DNA of 27,915 bases from Avoscillospira sp945864925 (GTDB lineage: Bacteria > Bacillota > Clostridia > Oscillospirales > Oscillospiraceae), in the NCBI GenBank assembly GCA_945830595.1, contig CALZZH010000008.1, positions 1-27,915 of the forward strand. Reading direction: 5' to 3'. The notes below the pieces were generated by a model that worked only from the letters and a program-made list of their open reading frames with translations, made no database searches and had not been told where the DNA came from. Position numbers and translations under genes: made by a program. Shown here piece by piece: positions 7,547-13,592 of this stretch; the stretch's first letter is position 1; each line of letters opens with the position of its first letter.

Positions 7547-8143
7547 AGGTTTGGTTCCTCCTTGCAAAATTCTTTGAAAGATGGCGGCACAGTGGGCGGA
7601 AAACGCTTCTGCGCTGCCAAAATTGTTTTCTATGGTCACGCCGCAGGCGGCGGCGAAGACGTCGTTGGATTTCTGCGCCCGGATCCGCAGCTGGGCATAG
7701 TCCCGGCTGATGCCCTCCCGGGCCATAAGTCGGGCCACCCGGGCGTCCTCCGGGGCGGTAATGGCTATGGTGACCGTACACAGGGCACCCAGGCTGCTTT
7801 CCAGCAGGCCGATGGCGTCAATGGCGCAGGGCTGGGGGGCGCGGCGGTGGATTTCCTGCTCCACGGCCCGGCAGACATGGGGCCAGATGACGGTGTTGAG
7901 CCGGTTCAGAGCCTCGGAATCGGCAAAAACCTTCTGCCCCAGCCGCTTGCGCTGGAGCTTCCCGTCCTCCACCACGCCGGGAAATGCGGAATCCAAATCC
8001 CGGAGCATGGCCTCGTCGGTTTCCAAAAGATGATGATAGACCGCGTCGCAGTCGATGATATGAACGCCCATGCCGGAGAGGACATGCAAAGCTGTGGTCT
8101 TCCCACACCCGGTCCCCCCGGTGATACCGATAATGGTTTGCAT
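6161..8143 (-). CDS. coaE: Fused reading frame: dephospho-CoA kinase (CoaE) + M18 aminopeptidase
   Basis: A single 660-codon frame contains two complete enzymes. Residues 1-199 are dephospho-CoA kinase, the last step of coenzyme A synthesis: P-loop GGTGCGKT (residues 9-16), IIDCDAVYHHLLE, DGKLQRKRLGQKVFAD and a C-terminal part reaching VTIENNFGSAEAF, close to the usual length of about 200. Residues 200-660 are an M18 metalloaminopeptidase of about 461 residues with metal-ligand motifs GAAHTDAPRLDLKP (His303), ADKEEIGSEG and VLSMHAPYE. No stop separates them; the junction reads ILQGGTKPMSEL. The codon for Met200 is preceded by a perfect AAGGAGG 10 nt away, so the peptidase may also be made alone. 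It lies 57 bp downstream of the sua5-like gene, at the end of the minus-strand cluster. Both activities are well supported; whether the fused protein exists is uncertain. Confidence 0.88.
   Translation of the reverse strand: MQTIIGITGGTGCGKTTALHVLSGMGVHIIDCDAVYHHLLETDEAMLRDLDSAFPGVVEDGKLQRKRLGQKVFADSEALNRLNTVIWPHVCRAVEQEIHRRAPQPCAIDAIGLLESSLGALCTVTIAITAPEDARVARLMAREGISRDYAQLRIRAQKSNDVFAAACGVTIENNFGSAEAFSAHCAAIFQRILQGGTKPMSELRDKLLYQPKHGWDRLTAAEEQALEAYCADYRRFLDNGKTERDCVDYTVALAEARGFVPYEAGMALEPGRKVYVNNRGKGIMLAVIGRKPLSEGANIGAAHTDAPRLDLKPNPLYEDAELAYFKTHHYGGVRKYQWVTVPLELHGVVVRADGSAVRVTIGDKEEDPQFIINDLLPHLGREQGKKPLNEAIASESLNILIGSRPLKDDEGADRVKLAILNILHEKYGITEEDFISAELEAVPAAKARELGFDRSLIGAYGHDDRVCAYAELAALFDLDVPERTAVCIFADKEEIGSEGVSGMQSQAFDWFMENMCKTQGTDLRTCFAHSFCLSADVTAAYDPNFAEVYERRNSAYLNHGVGLCKYTGSGGKGGASDASAEVVGYIRKLFNDNGVVWQMAELGKTDAGGGGTVAKFMAQRNIDTLDAGVPVLSMHAPYETVAKLDCYMTYRGMKAVFEAK
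7544..7563 (-). promoter_or_regulatory. In-frame ribosome binding site inside the coaE-M18 reading frame
   Basis: On the minus strand AAGGAGG (7563-7557) stands 10 nt before ATG (7546-7544). The Shine-Dalgarno bases are themselves read as the codons for Gln-Gly-Gly of the CoaE tail (ILQGGTKP). Confidence 0.8.
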
Positions 8144-8200
8144 ACTCGATTTCCTCTCAGTCCCTCATGCCACCTGAGAAGGGGGGCGCGAGGGGGCTCC

Positions 8201-9226
8201 TCAGACTTCGATCACATGAAATCCCGCCGCTTTTTTCAGGCGGTTCCCCACAGCCAGACCCAGACCGCCGCTGTCGGGACACTGGGCCCAGATTTCCGGT
8301 ACGTTGGTCTCATCGAAGGCCCGGAGGGCGTCAAAGACGTGGCGGGCCTGCTCGGCCTTGTCCAGGGCGTGTCCCAGGTCATGGACGATATGCCCGTCAA
8401 AGAGCCCGGTGAATTCGTGGAAACAGATCACGCCGGCGCCCGGGGTCAGATGGTCCTGGATGTAGGCCGCGCTTTGGACCGGATCACCGGTGACCACGGT
8501 GACGGGGGCCTTGGGGGCGTAATGGCGGTATTTCATGCCGGGGGCCTTGGGCCGCTCGCCGTCGGCCAGCTTGGAGACCACGGCCTTGTCCACCGCCACC
8601 TCGCCCAGAATCTCCTCCAGGGCTTCCAGGGGCAGGCCGCCGGGCCGCAGGAGCCGGGGCGGGGTACAGGTCAGATCGATGATGGTGCTCTCCACTCCTA
8701 CGCCGCAGGGGCCGCCGTCCACGATGCCGTCAATTTTGCCCCACATATCCTCGACCATGTGGCCGGCGGTGGTGGGACTGGGACGTCCGGAGGTGTTGCC
8801 GGAGGGGGCGGCGATGGGGACCCCGGCCCGGCGGATGATCTCCAGGGTCACGGGGTGATTGGGACAGCGGACGCCCACGGTGGGCAGGCCGCCGGTGGTC
8901 CGCAGGGGGACAATTTCCTGCTTGGGCAGGATCATGGTCAGAGGTCCTGGCCAAAAGGCCCTGGCCAGGGCATAGGCCGCAGGCGGAATGTCCCGGCAGT
9001 ACCGGGGCAGCCAGCTCTCATCGGGAATATGAATAATCAGCGGATTGTCCTGGGGCCGGCCCTTGGCTTCATAGATCTGCCGGCAGGCGGTTTCGTTGAG
9101 AGCATCGGCTCCCAGGCCATAGACCGTCTCCGTGGGGATGCCCAAAAGTCCGCCGGATCGGATGATCTCCGCGGCGGCGTCATATTCCGCATCGGACAAA
9201 GGCGCAGTAAATAGTTTTGTATTCAT
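8201..9226 (-). CDS. L-threonylcarbamoyladenylate synthase, Sua5 type
   Basis: The enzyme makes threonylcarbamoyl-AMP from threonine, bicarbonate and ATP, the first step in forming t6A37 on tRNAs that read ANN codons. The 341-residue product has the YrdC domain first (GLLGIPTETVYGLGADA, then KGRPQDNPLIIHI and SGNTSGRPSPT), the linker GMKYRHYAPKAPV that marks Sua5, and a C-terminal Sua5 domain to the end. The long form therefore matches Sua5/YwlC rather than the short TsaC. Two adjacent ATG codons (9229 and 9226) follow a modest AAGAAG; the second has the better spacing. In Firmicutes this gene is commonly near prfA, as here, 120 bp downstream of it. Confidence 0.93.
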   Translation of the reverse strand: MNTKLFTAPLSDAEYDAAAEIIRSGGLLGIPTETVYGLGADALNETACRQIYEAKGRPQDNPLIIHIPDESWLPRYCRDIPPAAYALARAFWPGPLTMILPKQEIVPLRTTGGLPTVGVRCPNHPVTLEIIRRAGVPIAAPSGNTSGRPSPTTAGHMVEDMWGKIDGIVDGGPCGVGVESTIIDLTCTPPRLLRPGGLPLEALEEILGEVAVDKAVVSKLADGERPKAPGMKYRHYAPKAPVTVVTGDPVQSAAYIQDHLTPGAGVICFHEFTGLFDGHIVHDLGHALDKAEQARHVFDALRAFDETNVPEIWAQCPDSGGLGLAVGNRLKKAAGFHVIEV

Positions 9227-9258
9227 CATACACTTCTTTTCTGTTTTGCAAGTAGACT

Positions 9259-9330
9259 GCGACCACTGGGCGTGCCGCTGCAGGCAGTTGCGTGCTGTGT
9301 CCAACTGCCACGGTGCGCCGAGGTCGTCGC
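9259..9330. repeat. Imperfect long inverted repeat between prfA and the sua5-like gene
   Basis: The core is a perfect 8-bp inverted repeat, GGCAGTTG (9283-9290) and CAACTGCC (9302-9309), around an 11-nt loop. Outside it, GCGAC and GGGCGTGCCG on the left pair imperfectly with CGGTGCGCC and GTCGTCGC on the right, extending the foldback to about 70 bp. It may be a dispersed repeat or an mRNA-stability hairpin between two co-directional genes. A second copy is not present in this window. Confidence 0.5.
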
Positions 9331-9346
9331 GCCCTACAAAGGGGTT

Positions 9347-10414
9347 TTATGCTTGTTTCTGCAGCTTCTCCGCCTGGTCGGCTGTGACCAAGGCGTCGAT
9401 GAGCTCGTCCAGGTCGCCGTCCATGATGGCATCGATTTTATACAGGGTCAGGCCGATGCGATGGTCTGTGACACGGCCCTGGGGGAAGTTATAGGTGCGG
9501 ATGCGCTCGTTGCGCATACCGGTGCCCACCTGGCTGCGGCGCTCGCTGGTGACGGCGTCGTTGACGCGGGTCTGCTCGATCTCATAGAGCTTGGAGGCCA
9601 GCATCTGCATACATTTTTCCCGGTTCTGGACCTGGCTGCGCTCCTCCTGGCAGGAAACCACAATGCCCGAAGGCTTGTGGATCAGCCGCACGGCGGAGGA
9701 GGTCTTGTTGATGTGCTGGCCACCGGCGCCGGAGGAACGGAACACCTGCATTTCAATGTCCTCGGGACGGATGTCCACATCCACGGCCTCCATCTCCGGC
9801 AGTACCGCCACCGTGGCGGTGGAGGTGTGAACCCGGCCGCCAGACTCGGTCTCCGGCACCCGCTGCACCCGGTGAACGCCGGATTCGAACTTCAGCCGGG
9901 AATAGGCGCCCTCCCCGGAGATGATGAAATCCGCCTCCTTGACGCCGCCCAGCTCCGTCTCGTTGTAGTTAAGCAGCTCCACCCGGAAGCCGTGCTTATC
10001 GGCGTACATGGAGTACATGCGGAACAGGGAATGGGCGAACAGGGCGCTTTCCTCCCCGCCCACGCCGCCGCGGATCTCCACAATGACGTCCTTGTCGTCG
10101 TTGGGATCCCGGGGCAGCAGGAGGATCTTCAGCTGCTGCTCCAGATCCTCCAGATCTTTTTTAGCCTGGGTGTATTCCTCCTGGCACAGCTCCCGCATGT
10201 CCGCATCCAGCTGGCCGTCCAGCATCTCCCGCAGGTCGCGGCTCTCCTGCAGGGTTTTCTGATACCGGCGGTAGGTTTCCACAATGGGCTCCAGCTGCTT
10301 CTGCTCCCGCAGGAGCTTGGTGGCGGCCTTGGGGTCGTTGTAAAAATCGGGCTGGGCAGCGCGTTCGGCCATTTCGGCGTAGCGCTCTTCCACCAGCTTC
10401 AGTTTCTCCAGCAT
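9347..10414 (-). CDS. prfA: Peptide chain release factor 1
   Basis: RF1 reads stop codons UAA and UAG and triggers peptide release on the ribosome. The 355-residue protein shows the catalytic GGQ motif (about residues 231-233, in SSGAGGQHINKTSSAVRL), the PxT codon-recognition tripeptide as Pro-Glu-Thr (about 187-189, in RVPETESGGRVHTS), and the N-terminal coiled helical domain with the EERYAEM opening. The sequence RVPETESGGR and the overall length match RF1 rather than RF2. The ATG at 10414 is preferred to the TTG at 10420 because AAAGGAG at 10422-10428 is 7 nt away. It starts 2 nt after the stop of the rRNA methyltransferase gene, so the two are translationally coupled. Confidence 0.97.
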   Translation of the reverse strand: MLEKLKLVEERYAEMAERAAQPDFYNDPKAATKLLREQKQLEPIVETYRRYQKTLQESRDLREMLDGQLDADMRELCQEEYTQAKKDLEDLEQQLKILLLPRDPNDDKDVIVEIRGGVGGEESALFAHSLFRMYSMYADKHGFRVELLNYNETELGGVKEADFIISGEGAYSRLKFESGVHRVQRVPETESGGRVHTSTATVAVLPEMEAVDVDIRPEDIEMQVFRSSGAGGQHINKTSSAVRLIHKPSGIVVSCQEERSQVQNREKCMQMLASKLYEIEQTRVNDAVTSERRSQVGTGMRNERIRTYNFPQGRVTDHRIGLTLYKIDAIMDGDLDELIDALVTADQAEKLQKQA

Positions 10415-10416
10415 GG

Positions 10417-11223
10417 TCAAACTCCTTTGCGATAAAGGTTCAAAATTACCTGGGCGGTATCGGTCAGCCGGTCTGTGGCATGCAGCCGGGCGGCGCCCTC
10501 CTTGGAGATACGCCAGAAATGGGGCGTCATGCTCAGCAGATTCTGCACCTGATGGGGATCGTCCAGGGTGAAGGAAAACGCCAGTGTGCGGCTGGCCTCC
10601 AGCCGGAAACCGGCCAGAGCGGGGTGCAGCTGCTTTTCTTTGCGGAGCAGCTCCGGATAGATGATGGATTTCAGGCCCAGCAGGTGATCCGGCCCGGCCA
10701 GCACCTGCAGAAACCAGCCGCCGGGGGTTAGCACCCGGGCAAATTCCTGCTCCGCCGTCAGGGCGAACATGGACAGCACGCCGTCAAAGCTCCCACAGGG
10801 AAAGGGCAGGGCCGCCGCCGTGGCCGTGAGCCACAGGGCATTTTTGTTCCGCACTGCCGCATACCGGACGGCATCCTTGGAGATGTCCACGCCGGCGAAC
10901 TCCGTCCGGGGCAGGGATTGCTGCAGCTGGGTGAGATAATAGCCCTCGCCGCAGCCAGCGTCCAGCACGGCCTGGGGAGCCAGGGGCACGATTATGGCCT
11001 GCAGGGCTTCAACAATGGGCCCATAGAAGCCGCCGTCCAGAAACTCCTTCCGGGCGGCAACCTGATCCCGGGTGTCGCCGGGGTGGCGGGCGTGCTTGCG
11101 GTCCACGGTCAGCAGATTCACATAGCCCTGCCGGGCAATATCAAAGCTGTGGCGGCTGCCGCACTGCCAGCTGTGTTCCAGCCGGGTCAGGGGCTGTCCG
11201 CAGACGGGACACAAAAGCTCCAT
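10417..11223 (-). CDS. 23S rRNA guanine-N1 methyltransferase, RlmA type
   Basis: The 268-residue protein matches the RlmA family, which uses S-adenosylmethionine to methylate a guanine in helix 35 of 23S rRNA (G745 in E. coli, G748 in Gram-positive TlrB-type enzymes). An N-terminal zinc ribbon is present: Cys5, Cys8, Cys21 and His25 in CPVCGQ...CGSRHSFD. It is followed by GYVNLL, the family-specific HPGDTRDQVAARKEFLDGGFY, and the SAM-binding motif VLDAGCGEGYY. Further RlmA-like sequences are LTPGGWFLQVLAGPDHLLGLK and LSMTPHFWR. GGAGG lies upstream of the ATG. It is the first gene of the minus-strand cluster that continues with prfA, and a sigma-A promoter is visible in front. Which guanine it modifies cannot be told from sequence alone. 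Confidence 0.9.
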   Translation of the reverse strand: MELLCPVCGQPLTRLEHSWQCGSRHSFDIARQGYVNLLTVDRKHARHPGDTRDQVAARKEFLDGGFYGPIVEALQAIIVPLAPQAVLDAGCGEGYYLTQLQQSLPRTEFAGVDISKDAVRYAAVRNKNALWLTATAAALPFPCGSFDGVLSMFALTAEQEFARVLTPGGWFLQVLAGPDHLLGLKSIIYPELLRKEKQLHPALAGFRLEASRTLAFSFTLDDPHQVQNLLSMTPHFWRISKEGAARLHATDRLTDTAQVILNLYRKGV

Positions 11224-11248
11224 GCCGTCGCCTCCATTCTAACATTAT

Positions 11249-11277
11249 ATTCTACTGTATTTTAATCGAAAGGTCAA
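11249..11277 (-). promoter_or_regulatory. Promoter of the rlmA-prfA cluster
   Basis: On the minus strand TTGACC (11277-11272) is separated by 17 nt from TAGAAT (11254-11249), a near-consensus sigma-A promoter 26 bp before the methyltransferase start. An overlapping TATAAT (11249-11244) could serve as an alternative -10. Confidence 0.65.
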
Positions 11278-11300
11278 ACCCTGGCAGGAAAAACCTGCTG

Positions 11301-11306
11301 TATAAT
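11301..11306 (+). promoter_or_regulatory. -10 element of the polysaccharide deacetylase gene
   Basis: An exact TATAAT lies 50 bp before the start codon. No good -35 is visible 16-18 nt upstream, so the promoter may be weak or activator-dependent. It is divergent from the rlmA promoter, about 25-50 bp away. Confidence 0.5.
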
Positions 11307-11355
11307 TGAAAAAAACGCACAGAATAAGGCTACTGTGTGGAGAGGCGGCGAAAAT

Positions 11356-12036
11356 ATGCATTCCATTGTGTCCATCGTACTGGCGCTTTCCCTGCTGCTT
11401 GCCCAGCCGCAGACGCCGAAAGGCTATATTGCCCTGACCTTTGACGATGGTCCCTCCGGCCAGATTACCCGGCGGCTTCTGAAGGGCCTGGAGGAGCGGC
11501 AGGTGCAGGCCACCTTTTTCCTGTGCTGCTACCGGATGGACCAGTATCCCCAGGTGCTGACGGAAATTGTGGAGGGAGGCCATGAAATTGGTGTGCACAG
11601 CTGCGCCCACAAATATATGAACCGCATGGCCGCCTCGGAGATCCAGGCGGATCTGGAGGGCTGCATGGAGACCCTGGAGGAATACACGGGTCTGACGGCT
11701 AAATTGTTCCGGCCTCCCGGCGGGCTGTATAACGAGGCCCTCCTGGAGGAAGCGAAGAAGGCGGGGCTGGCTCTGATTCTGTGGTCTGTGGATCCCAACG
11801 ATTGGGATCCCAATAACCAGAGACATGTGGCGCCCTATTTGCAGACCCACACCGGCGCGGGGGACATCGTTTTGCTCCATGACCTGTATCCCAGCTCTGT
11901 GGACGCGGCCCTGCAGCTGATCGACTGCCTCCAGGCCCAGGGCTACCGGTTCTGCACCGTTTCCCAACTGGCGGAACACGGCGGCGCCACCCTGGAGCCG
12001 GGAAAGGTGTACCGTAAATTTACAGAGGCCGGATAA
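11356..12036 (+). CDS. Secreted or membrane-tethered polysaccharide deacetylase (NodB domain)
   Basis: The 226-residue protein removes acetyl groups from N-acetylated polysaccharides, typically peptidoglycan or another wall polymer, using a metal ion. The NodB motifs are in order: TFDDGP (Asp30, Asp31), HSCAH (His81 and His85, metal ligands), RPPGG (catalytic arginine region), LWSVDPNDW and IVLLHD. The N-terminus (MHSIVSIVLALSLLLAQ) is a hydrophobic segment without a long positively charged lead and could be a signal peptide or anchor. The ATG at 11356 is preferred to the GTG at 11335 because that start leads directly into the hydrophobic segment and GGAGAGG lies about 10 nt upstream. It has its own promoter and terminator, so it is probably monocistronic. 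The exact polymer is unknown. Confidence 0.9.
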   Translation: MHSIVSIVLALSLLLAQPQTPKGYIALTFDDGPSGQITRRLLKGLEERQVQATFFLCCYRMDQYPQVLTEIVEGGHEIGVHSCAHKYMNRMAASEIQADLEGCMETLEEYTGLTAKLFRPPGGLYNEALLEEAKKAGLALILWSVDPNDWDPNNQRHVAPYLQTHTGAGDIVLLHDLYPSSVDAALQLIDCLQAQGYRFCTVSQLAEHGGATLEPGKVYRKFTEAG

Positions 12037-12040
12037 AAAG

Positions 12041-12085
12041 AGCGCGTACTGCTGTCGACTTGCAGTACGCGCTGAATGTTTTTTT
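12041..12085 (+). terminator. Strong intrinsic terminator of the deacetylase gene
   Basis: A perfect 12-bp stem AGCGCGTACTGC / GCAGTACGCGCT (12041-12052 and 12062-12073) with a 9-nt loop is followed after GAATG by a run of seven or more T (from 12078). Confidence 0.9.
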
Positions 12086-12263
12086 GGGGTGGTCGTGGCA
12101 GGCAAGCGGACAGGCCGCCCAACAGACAAAATGCCTACGCCACGCGATGTGCGTGGCTACCCTGCTGACACCCGGTATCAGAAACCATAGCCACCGCCTC
12201 CTTTATGATATTATATGACGAAAGCCCCAAAGGGTGATGAACAAACTGTGAATAATTTGATCA
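12086..12263. other. Intergenic region with a small hairpin, no gene seen
   Basis: Between the terminator and the next promoter there is no reading frame with a ribosome site. The only structure seen is a perfect 7-bp hairpin, GCCACGC / GCGTGGC (12139-12145 and 12151-12157) with loop GATGT. It could be part of a dispersed repeat, but no second copy is in the window. Confidence 0.4.
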
Positions 12264-12292
12264 TTGACAATCGAACGTCTCTGGGATACACT
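12264..12292 (+). promoter_or_regulatory. Promoter of the GntR-ABC operon
   Basis: TTGACA (12264-12269), a 17-nt spacer and TACACT (12287-12292) form a good sigma-A promoter 45 bp before the regulator start. The -10 is overlapped by the palindrome at 12286-12300. Confidence 0.8.
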
Positions 12293-12300
12293 AAGTGTAT
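12286..12300. promoter_or_regulatory. Probable GntR operator overlapping the -10
   Basis: ATACACTAAGTGTAT is a perfect 7-bp inverted repeat around a single central base, covering the -10 and start of transcription. Regulators of the YtrA subfamily bind short dyads of this kind in their own promoters, so negative autoregulation is the natural reading (inference). Confidence 0.65.
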
Positions 12301-12337
12301 TACATCAATTAACACATAAAAGAGGGGAGGAGCAGAC

Positions 12338-12712
12338 GTGATCAGTATCAATGCCAGGGATCCGCGGCCCATCTATGTGCAGATCAAGGAGGGACTGTGC
12401 CGCCTGATTCTCACCGGCGCTCTGGCGGAAGGGGAACGCCTGCCCAGCGTCCGGGAACTGGCCACGCAGCTGACCATCAACCCCAACACCATACAGCGGG
12501 CCTACCGGGAGATGGAAAACGAGGGCTTTATCTATTCCATGACCGGAAAGGGGTCCTTTGTGGCGCCGCTGCGGGAGGTGGACCAGGGACGCCGGATGGC
12601 AAAGATGACTGAATTCCGGTCGGCGGCGCTGGAACTGCTGCGGCTGGGCACCACCCGCCAGGAGCTGATTGCCGTATTGGAGGAACTGGAACAGGAGGGA
12701 AACTATGATTGA
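12338..12712 (+). CDS. GntR-family regulator, YtrA subfamily
   Basis: The 124-residue protein is a winged helix-turn-helix of the GntR type with almost no effector domain, as in YtrA. The DNA-binding part includes PIYVQIKEGLCRLILTGALAEG, shown here in part as PIYVQIKEGLCRLIL, then GERLPSVRELATQLTINPNT and the wing GFIYSMTGKGSFVA. A short C-terminal helix pair follows (RSAALELLRLGTTRQELIAV) and probably makes the dimer. The GTG start at 12338 follows AGGGGAGG with 7-nt spacing; the next downstream ATG codons would cut into the helix-turn-helix. The gene overlaps the ABC ATPase gene by 8 bp and is preceded by its likely operator, so it should control its own operon, probably in response to wall or antibiotic stress by analogy with YtrA. 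Confidence 0.92.
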   Translation: MISINARDPRPIYVQIKEGLCRLILTGALAEGERLPSVRELATQLTINPNTIQRAYREMENEGFIYSMTGKGSFVAPLREVDQGRRMAKMTEFRSAALELLRLGTTRQELIAVLEELEQEGNYD

Positions 12713-13592
12713 AGTCAAAAATATATCCAAGAGCTTTGACGGCTTCAAAGCTCTGGACAACCTGTCCCTGACCATCCCGCGGGGGGCGGTTTACGGCCTG
12801 GTGGGCCCCAACGGCGCGGGAAAATCCACGCTGATCCGCCATCTCATGGGCGTCTACCGGCCCGACAGTGGTACAATCACCGTGGATGGCCAGCCGGTCT
12901 ATGAGAATCCGGCAGTGAAAACCACCATGCTCTGCATCCCCGACGAGATTTTCTACAACACCGGCGACACCATCCGGGATCTGAAGGCCCTGTACAAGGG
13001 AATCTACCCGACCTTCGACCAGGAGCGGTTTGAACGGCTGCGGGAGGTGTTCCAGCTGGACGGGAAAAAGCCCGTGCGCCGGTTTTCCAAGGGCATGCAG
13101 AAGCAGGCTGCCTTCTGGCTGGCCATTTCCTGCCGGCCGGAGATTTTGGTGCTGGACGAGCCGGTGGACGGCCTGGATCCGGTCATGCGCCGCCAGATTA
13201 TGAACCTGATTCTGGAGGATGTGGCGGAGAACGGCACCACGGTGCTGGTGTCCTCCCACAACCTGCGGGAGCTGGAGGACATCTGCGACCATGTGGGCAT
13301 TATGCACCAGGGGAGCATGATGCTGGAGCGGTCCCTGTCGGCCCTGCAGGACAACATGGTCAAGGTGCAGCTGGTCATGGAGCAGCCCCTGCCCCAGGAG
13401 CTGCGGGTGGTTCACCACTCCAGCGTGGGCCGGGTGCAGACCATCATTGCCCGGGGCAGCGCCGAAGAGGTGGAGACCATTTTGAACCGCTGCAGCCCGC
13501 TGCTGTGCGACGTGCTGCCCCTGTCCCTGGAGGAAGTGTTTATCTACGAGCTGGGAGGTGTGGACTATGAAGTCAAGAACATCCTGCTGTAA
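12705..13592 (+). CDS. ABC transporter ATP-binding protein (YtrB-like)
   Basis: This 295-residue protein powers an ABC exporter or a membrane-stress complex with the next gene. The nucleotide-binding parts are all present: Walker A GPNGAGKS (residues 34-41), the signature FSKGMQKQ, Walker B ILVLDEPVDGLDP, and the H-loop VSSHNLRELE. A C-terminal extension of about 80 residues (VKVQLVMEQPLPQELRVVHH onward) is typical of drug and bacteriocin-type ABC-2 ATPases. It starts inside the last codons of the GntR gene (ATG at 12705, GntR stop at 12712), showing translational coupling. It also overlaps the start of the membrane protein by 26 bp. The substrate is not known. Confidence 0.93.
   Translation: MIEVKNISKSFDGFKALDNLSLTIPRGAVYGLVGPNGAGKSTLIRHLMGVYRPDSGTITVDGQPVYENPAVKTTMLCIPDEIFYNTGDTIRDLKALYKGIYPTFDQERFERLREVFQLDGKKPVRRFSKGMQKQAAFWLAISCRPEILVLDEPVDGLDPVMRRQIMNLILEDVAENGTTVLVSSHNLRELEDICDHVGIMHQGSMMLERSLSALQDNMVKVQLVMEQPLPQELRVVHHSSVGRVQTIIARGSAEEVETILNRCSPLLCDVLPLSLEEVFIYELGGVDYEVKNILL

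Noticed and set aside
6152..9214. 1020-codon open frame on the plus strand
   Set aside because: It is the complement of the CoaE-M18 and Sua5 genes; its composition (Gly, His, Val, Gln runs) is typical of an antisense shadow.
11335..11355. GTG start at 11335 for the polysaccharide deacetylase
   Set aside because: The extra residues (MWRGGEN) lie outside the family and the ribosome site fits the ATG at 11356.
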